A stretch of 37,839 nucleotides of DNA from contig JAPPGZ010000056.1 in the NCBI GenBank assembly GCA_028874905.1, positions 1-37,839 of the forward strand. Direction: 5' to 3'. The stretch's first letter is position 1, and every line of letters begins with the position of its first letter. The position numbers and the translations under genes were made by a program. This DNA comes from Gemmatimonadota bacterium. Its GTDB lineage: Bacteria > Gemmatimonadota > Gemmatimonadetes > Longimicrobiales > Gaopeijiaceae. The notes below the pieces were generated by a model that was not told the DNA's origin, did no database searches, and saw only the letters and a list, made by a program, of their open reading frames with translations. Below, piece after piece: positions 8,056-15,391 of this stretch.

Positions 8056-9183
8056 CTATACCGCGCCTGCCGTCGCGAAGACCGACCCCAGGCGCTCCAA
8101 CCCCTTCACAAGCTCGTCCTCCGGCAGCCCGAACCCGATCCGCATCGTCCCCTCGATCCCGAAATGGGCACCGGGTACGATGAGCAGACTGTGTTCGACC
8201 CGAAGCCGCTCGGCGAGTTCCATGGACCCGGTCGGTTCGTGGTAACGCACCATGCAGATCGCGCCCGCGTCGGGGGGCGTGCAGCTGAACAGGCCTCCGT
8301 GCGCGTCCATCCATTCGCTCATCACGCCCAGGTTGTTGCGGATGATGCCGCGGGTCCGTTCGAGAATGCGGGGACGCACCTCCGGCGAGAGCGCGGCGGT
8401 GGCCAGCGCGTCCGAGAGCGACGCGGGTGCGATCGTCGTGTAGTCCGTCCGGGCCCACAGCCGTTCTGCGACATCTTCGGGTCCCACCACCCACCCCAGG
8501 CGCAGCCCGGGCAGAGCGTAGGCCTTGGACATCGTGTTCGTCACCAGAACCTTGTCGTAACGGCCCCAGAACGACGGGACCGGGTCTTCGCCCACCTCGG
8601 CGCCCCGATACACTTCGTCCGAGAGGATCCACGCGCCGTACCGGTCCGCCAGGGCGACGATGTCGTCCGTTTCGTCCAAAGTCAGGGCGACCCCCGTGGG
8701 GTTGTTGGGGTTGGTCACCAGGATGAATCCGGCTCCTGCCCGCAGTGCCGCCTCCAGCTGGTCGAGATCGGGACGCCAGCCGGTCTCCTCGCGAAGGTGG
8801 AAGGGCAGGTACCCCTCGTGGAAGTTCTCGATCAGCCCCGGAACCTGCATGTAGTTGGGCAGCATGACCGCCACCGGCCTGCCGGCCGCCGCGAGCTCCC
8901 AGAATCCCACGAAGTTCGCCTCGGCTCCGCCGGTGGTGACGACCACGGAGCGGTCCGACGCACCCGGGTATAGCGAGGCGATGAGCGCCCGCAGCTGGTC
9001 CGAGCCGTTCGACTGCCCGTATCCGAGCCGAACGTGCGCCAGATCCGTCGACCCGCCGGCCATGGAGAGCAGTTCCCCGACCGTCAGGGGATGTACGCCG
9101 CTCTCCGACAGGTTGAATGCCACCCGGTGCTCCCAGGTGGATTGCCACCGCTCCATTTCGAAGGGAGTGAAGCCCACGCGCAT
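8056..9183 (-). CDS. Class I/II fold-type I PLP aminotransferase
   Basis: This is a 375-residue PLP enzyme. TNTMSKAYALPGLRLGW holds the Schiff-base Lys220. NPNNPTG (158-164), SDEVY (188-192; Asp189 and Tyr192 contact PLP) and MRIGFG (the Arg that binds the substrate carboxylate) complete the site. The start at 9183 is preferred over 9255 because GGAGG lies 5 nt before it, while the extra 24 residues would be translated from the inverted-repeat sequence upstream. The gene is divergent from the M16 run. Substrate is not resolved; distant likeness to alanine/valine or capreomycidine-type aminotransferases is possible. Confidence 0.88.
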   Translation of the reverse strand: MRVGFTPFEMERWQSTWEHRVAFNLSESGVHPLTVGELLSMAGGSTDLAHVRLGYGQSNGSDQLRALIASLYPGASDRSVVVTTGGAEANFVGFWELAAAGRPVAVMLPNYMQVPGLIENFHEGYLPFHLREETGWRPDLDQLEAALRAGAGFILVTNPNNPTGVALTLDETDDIVALADRYGAWILSDEVYRGAEVGEDPVPSFWGRYDKVLVTNTMSKAYALPGLRLGWVVGPEDVAERLWARTDYTTIAPASLSDALATAALSPEVRPRILERTRGIIRNNLGVMSEWMDAHGGLFSCTPPDAGAICMVRYHEPTGSMELAERLRVEHSLLIVPGAHFGIEGTMRIGFGLPEDELVKGLERLGSVFATAGAV

Positions 9184-9217
9184 GCCTGCCTCCGTCTTGT
9201 GTGGCCTGATCAATCGC

Positions 9218-9264
9218 TGGCAGCCCGCGGACTGTGCTCGTGCAGGTTCATCCACGGACTGCTA
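9218..9264. repeat. Minimal two-ended copy of the repeat
   Basis: CAGCCCGCGGA (9221-9231) and TCCACGGACTG (9251-9261), with flanking TGG and CTA, are the two ends of the 176-bp element. Only 19 nt lie between them, forming an 11-bp stem with two weak positions. It looks like an internally deleted copy in the divergent gap between the aminotransferase and the M16 genes, where it could also act on either transcript. Confidence 0.72.
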
Positions 9265-9289
9265 GAGTGTTGTCGCACGCAAGGGAAAG

Positions 9290-10621
9290 ATGGCGCAACC
9301 CGTGGGCGAGGGAAACGGCGCAGCGCGCGGCGGAAACATGATCGAGATCGAGCAACACATGCTTGCCAACGGGCTCAGGCTCGTACTGGCGCCCGACCGG
9401 ACGACGCCGGTTGTGGGCGTCAACCTCTGGTATGGCGTGGGTTCCAGGAACGAGGCGCGGGGGCGCACGGGATTCGCGCACCTCTTCGAGCACATGATGT
9501 TCCAGGGGTCGGCGAACGTCCCGAAAAACGGGCACTTCCATCACATCGAGAAGGTGGGGGGCACGGCCAACGCCACGACATGGTTCGACCGCACGAACTA
9601 CTACGACACCGTCCCGTCCCACCACCTCGACCTGGCCCTGTGGCTGGAATCGGACCGCATGGGCTGGATGTTGCCTGCGATGACCGACGAGAAGCTGGAG
9701 AACCAGCGCGACGTGGTCATGAACGAGCGGAGGCAGCGATACGACAATCAGCCCTATGGGGACTGGGACGAGAGGATGCAGTCGCTCCTCTTCCCGGCGA
9801 CCCATCCGTATCATCACACGGTCATCGGCGCCCTTGAGGACATCGCCGCGGCCACGCTCGAGGACGTGCACGAGTTCTTCGCCACCTACTACCTGCCGAA
9901 CAACGCCGTGATTTCCGTCTGCGGCGACTTTGACGCCGACCATGCCCTCAGCCGCGTGAGGCACCACTTCGAGGGGATACCTGCGGGTCCGCCCCCGCCC
10001 CCCGTCCCCGGCACGGCAAGGGTCCCCTTCAGCACCGGGGAGACGCTGCGCACCGACGTTCACGCGGCGGTGCCCCTGCCGCGGATCTACATGGCCTCGC
10101 GCGTGCCGCCCTTCACGGCCGACGCCTTCTACCCCGGGGAGGTGATTGCCAACTGCCTCGGCTCGGGGCGTTCGTCGCGGCTCTACGACCGCGTGGTGCG
10201 CTCCCGCCGGGCGAAGTCGGCCAGTTGCCATCTCCTTCCGCTTACCACCGGCGTCACCATCTTCCTGGTCATCGCGACGGGCTTCCCCGATACCGCCATC
10301 GACGACCTCGAACGCGCCGTCGCGGCGGAGATCGACGATGCGGGCACGCTGACGGAGGAGGAGGTCGCACGGGCGGTGGTCGGAGCGGAGACGCGCACCC
10401 TCAGGGAGCTGCAGCGCGTCGAGACGCGGGCCGACCTGCTCTCGATGTACGCGACCTGCTTCGGCGATGCCGCGCGCCTGAACGACGACCTGTCGCGGCT
10501 CCGCGGCGTCACCGTGGAGGAGGCGCGCGAATGGGGCCGCAGGTTCATGCATCCCGCGAATCGGGTCAGCGTGCGGTACATCCCCGGTGGACCTGCCACC
10601 ACCGGCGGAGCTGCCACATGA
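9290..10621 (+). CDS. M16-family zinc metalloprotease, catalytic subunit
   Basis: This is a 443-residue insulinase/processing-peptidase-type protease. The inverted zinc motif is HLFEH (His64, Glu67, His68), with the third ligand Glu146 in VVMNERRQR. GRTGFAHLFEHMMFQGS is the classic context. No signal peptide is evident: the N-terminus MAQPVGEGNGAARGG is hydrophilic. AAGGGAAAG precedes the ATG. The stop overlaps the start of the next gene by ATGA. The pairing with a zinc-less M16 partner resembles two-subunit bacterial peptidases, in which only one chain is catalytic. The substrate is probably a peptide or partly unfolded protein. Confidence 0.93.
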   Translation: MAQPVGEGNGAARGGNMIEIEQHMLANGLRLVLAPDRTTPVVGVNLWYGVGSRNEARGRTGFAHLFEHMMFQGSANVPKNGHFHHIEKVGGTANATTWFDRTNYYDTVPSHHLDLALWLESDRMGWMLPAMTDEKLENQRDVVMNERRQRYDNQPYGDWDERMQSLLFPATHPYHHTVIGALEDIAAATLEDVHEFFATYYLPNNAVISVCGDFDADHALSRVRHHFEGIPAGPPPPPVPGTARVPFSTGETLRTDVHAAVPLPRIYMASRVPPFTADAFYPGEVIANCLGSGRSSRLYDRVVRSRRAKSASCHLLPLTTGVTIFLVIATGFPDTAIDDLERAVAAEIDDAGTLTEEEVARAVVGAETRTLRELQRVETRADLLSMYATCFGDAARLNDDLSRLRGVTVEEAREWGRRFMHPANRVSVRYIPGGPATTGGAAT

Positions 10622-11991
10622 GCGTCGGCCGGTCTCCGCCTTCAGCCGGTCCGATCCGTCCCTACGAGTTCCCGAGAATCGATCGGCGACGCCTGAGCAA
10701 CGGGATGGATGTGCGCCTGGTCTCGCAGGACACGGGTCCGATCATGACCGGGATGATCGTGCTGCGCGCCGGCGAGACCGCCGTCCCGGCGCGTGATGCC
10801 GGTCTGGCGGCCCTGACCGGCGACGCGCTTGAAGGAGGGACCTCGCGCCTTTCGAGCAAGGAGCTTGCGCGCGCGCTGGAGGATGTCGGCGCGAGCTTCG
10901 GCGCGGCGACCGGGTGGGACTCGACCACGGTGGCGGTCTCGTGCCACGCGGAACACCTCGCGCGGGCGATGCCGCTTCTGGCTGAGATGGTGCGGCGGCC
11001 GGCTTTCGAGGAGGCGGAGTTCGAGCGCTACCGACAGCAGCGGCTCGCCACCGCGGTGCAACGGCGGATGAACCCCTCGGCGCTGGCAGTCGATGCGCAT
11101 GCCCGGTTCGTCTTCGCGGACGGCGCCACCTACGGCAGGCCACTCGGTGGAGTCGAGGCCTCGCTGTCGCACCTCGGTGCGGACAACGCGCGCGCCTTTG
11201 CCGGCTGTCGCTACGGTCCGGCCGAGGCGGCGGCCGTGATCGTGGGGAATCTCGATCCAGCCGATACCATGGCGGTCGCGGAGGAGAGGCTGGGTGGCTG
11301 GCAGAGGCGCGTCGAAGCCCTTCCCGAGCCGAACGCCAACCCGCGTCTCCGGGATCGCGCCGTTCACGTGGTGAACCGGCCGGGTTCCGTCCAGTCCCAG
11401 ATCCGCGTAGGGCACGTGGGGGTGGACCGGGCGGTGGACGACTATTTTGCAACGATCGTGCTCAATCTCATCCTCGGCGGCTCGTTCTCGTCGCGGCTCA
11501 ACCTTAATCTGCGTGAACGGCATGGCTTCACCTACGGGGTGACCTCGTCGTTCGCCCCTCGCCGGGGACGCGGGCCATTCGCAGTTTCCACGGCCGTCGA
11601 AAACGCCGTGACCGGCGCCGCCACTGCCGAGATCTTCCGGGAGATCGAGGGAATCGTGGCGAGCGGTGCGGATCGAGATGAGGTCGAGACCGCGCGCAAC
11701 TACCTCGCGGGCGTGTTTCCGCTACGCCTGGAGACGACCGGTCAGATCGCGTCCAGAATCGCCGGGATGATCGTCTACGACCTCGGCGACGACTACTACC
11801 GCAGTTATCGTGAGCGGGTCGAACGGGTGACGAGGGCGGACGTCGCCGCCGCGGCACGCAGGCATATCCGTCCCGCCGAACTGTGCACGGTCGTGGTGGG
11901 TGACGCCGCGGAGGTTGCCGGGCAGTTGGAGCGGCTCGACATCGGCCCGGTGCACGTCCACGACGAGATCGGGCCGGGGGCCGGCGAATGA
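10618..11991 (+). CDS. M16-family protein, non-catalytic partner subunit
   Basis: This is a 457-residue M16 homologue without an HxxEH motif. At the equivalent place it reads AGLAALTGDALEGGTS. It keeps the substrate-side GGSFSSRLNLNLRERHGFTYGV, including the Arg/Tyr pair supplied in trans by non-catalytic subunits. It is translationally coupled to the catalytic subunit (ATGA overlap at 10618-10621) and to the Nudix gene (ATGA at 11988-11991). A heterodimer with the upstream product is the natural reading. Confidence 0.92.
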   Translation: MSVGRSPPSAGPIRPYEFPRIDRRRLSNGMDVRLVSQDTGPIMTGMIVLRAGETAVPARDAGLAALTGDALEGGTSRLSSKELARALEDVGASFGAATGWDSTTVAVSCHAEHLARAMPLLAEMVRRPAFEEAEFERYRQQRLATAVQRRMNPSALAVDAHARFVFADGATYGRPLGGVEASLSHLGADNARAFAGCRYGPAEAAAVIVGNLDPADTMAVAEERLGGWQRRVEALPEPNANPRLRDRAVHVVNRPGSVQSQIRVGHVGVDRAVDDYFATIVLNLILGGSFSSRLNLNLRERHGFTYGVTSSFAPRRGRGPFAVSTAVENAVTGAATAEIFREIEGIVASGADRDEVETARNYLAGVFPLRLETTGQIASRIAGMIVYDLGDDYYRSYRERVERVTRADVAAAARRHIRPAELCTVVVGDAAEVAGQLERLDIGPVHVHDEIGPGAGE

Positions 11992-12578
11992 GCGAGGACC
12001 GGCGGGCGCTCGTTGACACGTCGCTCATTCACGACGGCCGGGTAGTGCACCTGAGCGTCGACACCGTTTGCTTCCCCGACGGCTCGGTCGGGGAACTGGA
12101 ACTCGTACGCCACCGCGGCGCGTCCGCCGTCCTGCCCGTGCTTGGGAGCGAGCACGACGCGGATCCGGACGTCCTCCTCGTGCGCCAGTACCGGTACGCC
12201 GCCGGCGGTGACATCTACGAGGTTCCGGCGGGGATCATCGAGCCCGGCGAGACCTGGGAACAGTGTGCCGAGCGTGAGCTGGAAGAGGAGGCGGGTGTTC
12301 GCGCGGACAGGCTGGTCGCGCTGACCACGATCCACACCACGCCCGGATTCACCAACGAGGAGATCCACCTCTACGCCGCCTTCGACCTGGTGCCCGGACG
12401 CGCGCGGGCCGACGACGACGAGTTCCTGGAGGTTGTGCGCCTGCCTCTTTCCGGGGTTCTGGAGATGGTGCGCACGGGAGAGATCACGGACGGCAAGACC
12501 CTGGTGACGATCCTGTACGGAGCGCGCTTCCTTCTGGGCGGCCGGGCCCGGGACCCGGCGGAGCCCCCGACAGGATAA
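11988..12578 (+). CDS. Nudix hydrolase, ADP-ribose pyrophosphatase-like
   Basis: This 196-residue protein has a perfect Nudix box, GX5EX7REUXEEXGU: G-IIEPG-E, then TWEQCAE, then RELEEEAGV. It binds the metal that cleaves nucleoside-diphosphate derivatives. The stretch VLLVRQYRYAAGGDIYEVPAG just before the box and the following TTIHTTPGFTNEEIHLY are typical of ADP-ribose pyrophosphatases (NudF group), which recycle ADP-ribose to AMP and ribose-5-phosphate. It is the third gene of the M16 run with a 4-nt overlap. Biochemical link to the proteases is not evident. Confidence 0.9.
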   Translation: MSEDRRALVDTSLIHDGRVVHLSVDTVCFPDGSVGELELVRHRGASAVLPVLGSEHDADPDVLLVRQYRYAAGGDIYEVPAGIIEPGETWEQCAERELEEEAGVRADRLVALTTIHTTPGFTNEEIHLYAAFDLVPGRARADDDEFLEVVRLPLSGVLEMVRTGEITDGKTLVTILYGARFLLGGRARDPAEPPTG

Positions 12579-12677
12579 CGGCCGACTGCACCCGCCCTGT
12601 CTTTCCAGCGGGAATCGGGTGTCACCGGCCGAGGACACGTCCATCACCGAAACCCTGTCCCCAGGCAGGTTTTTCGT

Positions 12678-12694
12678 TTGGCACGGTTCCTGCT
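12678..12694 (+). promoter_or_regulatory. Sigma-54 (-24/-12) promoter upstream of the ECF sigma gene
   Basis: TTGGCACGGTTCCTGCT fits the consensus YTGGCACGRNNNTTGCW at every fixed base except one. GG at 12680-12681 and GC at 12692-12693 are separated by exactly 10 nt, as sigma-54 requires. Transcription would begin near 12704, about 75 nt before the sigma gene. GTGTC and GACAC arms (12619-12638) lie upstream. No activator gene is in the window. Confidence 0.6.
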
Positions 12695-12777
12695 CCTTCA
12701 AGTGCGGCAGAGTACCCTGCGTCCGGAATCAGGGTCGGTTTCACTTCCTCAGGTCCATTGAGAAGGAGCGTGGTCAG

Positions 12778-13434
12778 ATGGCACGAGCCAAGTCGCTGCC
12801 GGTGGAGCGAGACGGGGTCCGCCGACCTGTTTCAGCCAGGGAAGCGAGACGACAACTTGCCGTCCTCGACGACAGCCAGGTTGTTCAGTGCTTTCTCGAC
12901 GGCGAAGAGAGCGCGTTTGCCGAACTGGTGCGCCGCTACGACAGACGCCTCCAGAATTTCGTACACCGCACAGTGGGAGACCGCGAGCGGGCCGAGGACC
13001 TCGTCCAGGAGACCTTCGTGCGCGTCTACAGACACCTGCACCGATTCGACCAGGCGAGAAAATTCTCGACGTGGATCTACACGATCGCCGGGAACCTGGC
13101 CAAGAATGAACTGCGGAACCGTGCCAGGAACCCGCTGGTACTCTTTCAGACGGTCACGAGAAACTGGGATGCGGACTTCCGGCCGCTCGAGTGGGAAGAC
13201 CCCAAGACACGTCCGGACGACCTGTATCGCCGTCGTTTCCTGCGCGAGAAAGTCAACGAAGCGGTCGGCGAGTTGCCGGACCACCACCGGACCGTATTCG
13301 TGCTGAGGGAGTTGCAGGGCAAGACGTACGAGGAGATTGCCGACATCACCGGATGCAACCTGGGCACGGTCAAGAGCCGGTTGAACCGCGCCCGCAACAG
13401 CTTCGCGCGGATCATCGGGCCGATGGTCGACTGA
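12778..13434 (+). CDS. ECF-type RNA polymerase sigma factor
   Basis: This is a 218-residue sigma-70 family factor with only regions 2 and 4. Region 2 spans ~37-110: FLDGEESAFAELVRRYDRRL, then DRERAEDLVQETFVRVYRHL and FSTWIYTIAGNLAKNELR. Region 4 spans ~160-210: VGELPDHHRTVFVLRELQG, then the helix-turn-helix TYEEIADITGCNLGTVKSRL. The ATG at 12778 has AAGGAG about 10 nt upstream; an in-frame GTG at 12619 would add an unrelated leader containing the sigma-54 site. The downstream membrane zinc-finger protein is the likely anti-sigma factor. Target regulon unknown. Confidence 0.95.
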   Translation: MARAKSLPVERDGVRRPVSAREARRQLAVLDDSQVVQCFLDGEESAFAELVRRYDRRLQNFVHRTVGDRERAEDLVQETFVRVYRHLHRFDQARKFSTWIYTIAGNLAKNELRNRARNPLVLFQTVTRNWDADFRPLEWEDPKTRPDDLYRRRFLREKVNEAVGELPDHHRTVFVLRELQGKTYEEIADITGCNLGTVKSRLNRARNSFARIIGPMVD

Positions 13435-13523
13435 CACCGGCGTCCAGCGACGGCGGCCTCGCCGCCGACCAGCGGGAAGCGCGGTGCCGAGTGCCTCGCA
13501 CTCCGGTGGGAGTTCTCGTCCCG

Positions 13524-13556
13524 GGGAACCTTCTGCGCCGCCCGGCTGTATACAAT
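13524..13556 (+). promoter_or_regulatory. Candidate ECF-type promoter for the anti-sigma gene
   Basis: GGGAACCTT (13524-13532) resembles the GGAAC-type -35 used by many ECF factors. It is followed about 14 nt later by GTATAC (13548-13553), overlapping TACAAT (13551-13556), a good ordinary -10. The site stands in a 274-nt gap after the sigma gene, so the anti-sigma gene may be transcribed by the factor it restrains (inference). Confidence 0.4.
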
Positions 13557-13604
13557 TCCGGAAGCGGCGCGAGACTGACACATCCGGCCTGCGAGGAGTC
13601 TGCC

Positions 13605-13712
13605 TTGCTGGGACCGGGATCTCCGTGCCTCTGGCGGGACGGTCGTTTGGCGAGGATATTGGTTGTCGAACCGACCAGTTGGGAATTGATCGACAGGCAC
13701 CGGATTTCGTGA
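13605..13712 (+). CDS. Possible 35-codon leader peptide coupled to the anti-sigma gene
   Basis: A TTG at 13605 has GAGGAG six nt upstream and opens a 35-codon frame, starting LLGPGSPCLWRDGRL. Its TGA (13710-13712) overlaps the GTG at 13709, in frame with the anti-sigma gene (GTGA). The frame is also open upstream into the sigma gene in the wrong register, so this could be coincidence. No family is recognised. Confidence 0.2.
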   Translation: MLGPGSPCLWRDGRLARILVVEPTSWELIDRHRIS

Positions 13713-14311
13713 AGAGCAAGATCTCAATGTTCCGGCAAACGGGGCGTGAAGCGCGGCACGGAGCATCTCGCGAGTGCCGGCGCTTTCTCGACGGCTATTC
13801 GGACTATCGCGATGAGCGGCTCGAACCCGGGGCCAGGTCCCGCGTGATTGGCCACCTCGAAGTTTGCGCCCGCTGTGCGCGGTACGACCGGGTCATCCGG
13901 AGGGGGGTTCATGTCTTGCGCGCGGAACAGCCTGGGACCGCTGCGCGTCCGACTCGGATCGCCGCCGTACGCCACCTGGCTCTTGCCGAGGAACGCAGAA
14001 CTCGGGCGCTTGGTGCGGCGGGTTCCGGCATGACGCTCGCCGCCTCCGTGATTGTGACGGTACTGTTGACCGCCGCGGCCTGGCTCCCGTTCCTGGCGTT
14101 GCCGGCGCCCGAGGTGGAGATGCCTCCCGTCATGGCCAGCGCGCCCACCGTGCCGGCGATGCCGTTCCTGTTTTCGCTGCCCGGTCCGTTCCCCGCCCAG
14201 CCGCCGCGAACGGCCCCCGTCGAAATTGCGCGCTCCATGCTTTTCGAGTACGGACACACGCCGGCCCGCCCCGTGTCCCGCGAGGTCGAGACGGGCCTGG
14301 ATCAGTACTAG
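13709..14311 (+). CDS. Zinc-finger anti-sigma factor, single-pass membrane protein
   Basis: This is a 200-residue protein with a zf-HC2-type anti-sigma domain: a Cys in ECRRFLDGYSDY, followed ~27 residues later by HLEVCARC (H-x3-C-x2-C). This domain grips ECF sigma factors. One membrane helix follows, in MTLAASVIVTVLLTAAAWLPFL (residues ~109-130), then a Pro-rich periplasmic tail of about 70 residues without a recognisable sensor fold. The start is either GTG 13709, coupled to the possible leader peptide, or ATG 13727. Position two genes from the sigma factor supports pairing, although the 274-nt gap is longer than usual. Confidence 0.85.
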   Translation: MKSKISMFRQTGREARHGASRECRRFLDGYSDYRDERLEPGARSRVIGHLEVCARCARYDRVIRRGVHVLRAEQPGTAARPTRIAAVRHLALAEERRTRALGAAGSGMTLAASVIVTVLLTAAAWLPFLALPAPEVEMPPVMASAPTVPAMPFLFSLPGPFPAQPPRTAPVEIARSMLFEYGHTPARPVSREVETGLDQY

Positions 14312-14371
14312 CGGCCTCTTGCGGAGCCGTGCATTGACTGCGGGCCGCGAACCCGCGCCTCGGGCCCGACG

Positions 14372-15379
14372 GTGTCGCTTCCCCGGTCCTTGAGCGCCTC
14401 GGGCAAGGGGGGCGTGTTCTTCCTCCACGGCGGTGACGAGTACCGGAAGGCCGTTGCCGCCAGCACCCTCGTCGAGCAATACGCCGATTCAGCGACGCGA
14501 GACTTCAACCTCGATGTGCTTCGAGGGTCCGAGACGTCCGTGGAGAGGCTTGCGTCGGTGATCTCCACCCCGCCGATGATGGCCGATTGGCGCGTTGTGC
14601 TGGTCAAGGAGGCGGAGGCGCTGGCGTCCAGCCCGGCGGCGCGCAAGGTGGTGCTCGAGACTGCGGGCAGGCCGCCCCGTGGGCTCGTGCTGATCCTGCA
14701 GGCCACGGTACCGAAGCAGTCCCGGGCGAAGTTCTACAAGGATCTGGCTCGAATCGCGCAAGCGGCGGAGTTCAAGCCGGTGCCCGCCGACGCGATTCCG
14801 GCCTGGCTTGTGTCCTGGGCGAAGGGGGAACTTGGCGCGACGATCGAGATCGAGGCCGCACAGGCTCTGGCGGGAGCCGCGGGCACGGACCTGGGAGTCC
14901 TTACGCAGGAGGTGCGCAAGCTCGCCGAGATGGTGGGGCCGGATCGGCCGGTGGATTTGGATGCCGTGCGAAAGGGCGGGCTCCATCTGCCGCAGCAGGA
15001 CCGCTGGGCATGGTTCGATCTGGTCGGCAGCCGCCAGATCGACGCTGCCGTCAGGGGGCTTCCGGTTCTGCTCGCACAGGGAGAGACCGCCGTGGGCCTG
15101 GTGATCGGCCTGTCAACCACGCTCCTGCGCATCGGTGTCGCCATCGAGGGAGGCGTTCCCGCCCTGCAGGACTCGCTGCCACCGTACCAGCGCTTCCTCA
15201 CCCGCAGGATCACGGGGCAGGCCCGGCGCTGGACCCGCGCGGACCTGGCACGGGCGCTTTACGGACTCCGCCGCCTGGATCAGCTGCTCAAGGCCAGCGC
15301 GATCTCCGACGAGGTCCTTCTCGAAGAGTGGCTGCTCGGCCTGCAGGTGCGTCGGCGGGGCTCCGCGGGGGCCGCGTAG
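14372..15379 (+). CDS. holA: DNA polymerase III delta subunit
   Basis: This is a 335-residue clamp-loader delta subunit, which opens the beta sliding clamp. It shows the family's N-terminal FFLHGGDEYRKAVAASTLV, then VSTPPMMADWRVVLVKEAEAL-type and LVLILQATVPKQSRAKFYK strands of a degenerate AAA+ module without a working Walker A. The C-terminal collar helices include WAWFDLVGSRQIDAAVRGL and LARALYGLRRLDQLLKAS. A GTG start at 14372 is used; no strong ribosome site precedes it, and TTG 14390 is an alternative. The stop TAG is part of the repeat end at 15377. Confidence 0.92.
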   Translation: MSLPRSLSASGKGGVFFLHGGDEYRKAVAASTLVEQYADSATRDFNLDVLRGSETSVERLASVISTPPMMADWRVVLVKEAEALASSPAARKVVLETAGRPPRGLVLILQATVPKQSRAKFYKDLARIAQAAEFKPVPADAIPAWLVSWAKGELGATIEIEAAQALAGAAGTDLGVLTQEVRKLAEMVGPDRPVDLDAVRKGGLHLPQQDRWAWFDLVGSRQIDAAVRGLPVLLAQGETAVGLVIGLSTTLLRIGVAIEGGVPALQDSLPPYQRFLTRRITGQARRWTRADLARALYGLRRLDQLLKASAISDEVLLEEWLLGLQVRRRGSAGAA

Positions 15380-15391
15380 CAGTCCGTGGAC
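15377..15391. repeat. Solitary repeat end between holA and copA
   Basis: TAGCAGTCCGTGGAC is one end of the 176-bp element. Its TAG is the holA stop and its GTG (15386-15388) is the copA start. No matching partner end is seen nearby, so this is either a remnant or a target-like sequence. Confidence 0.55.
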
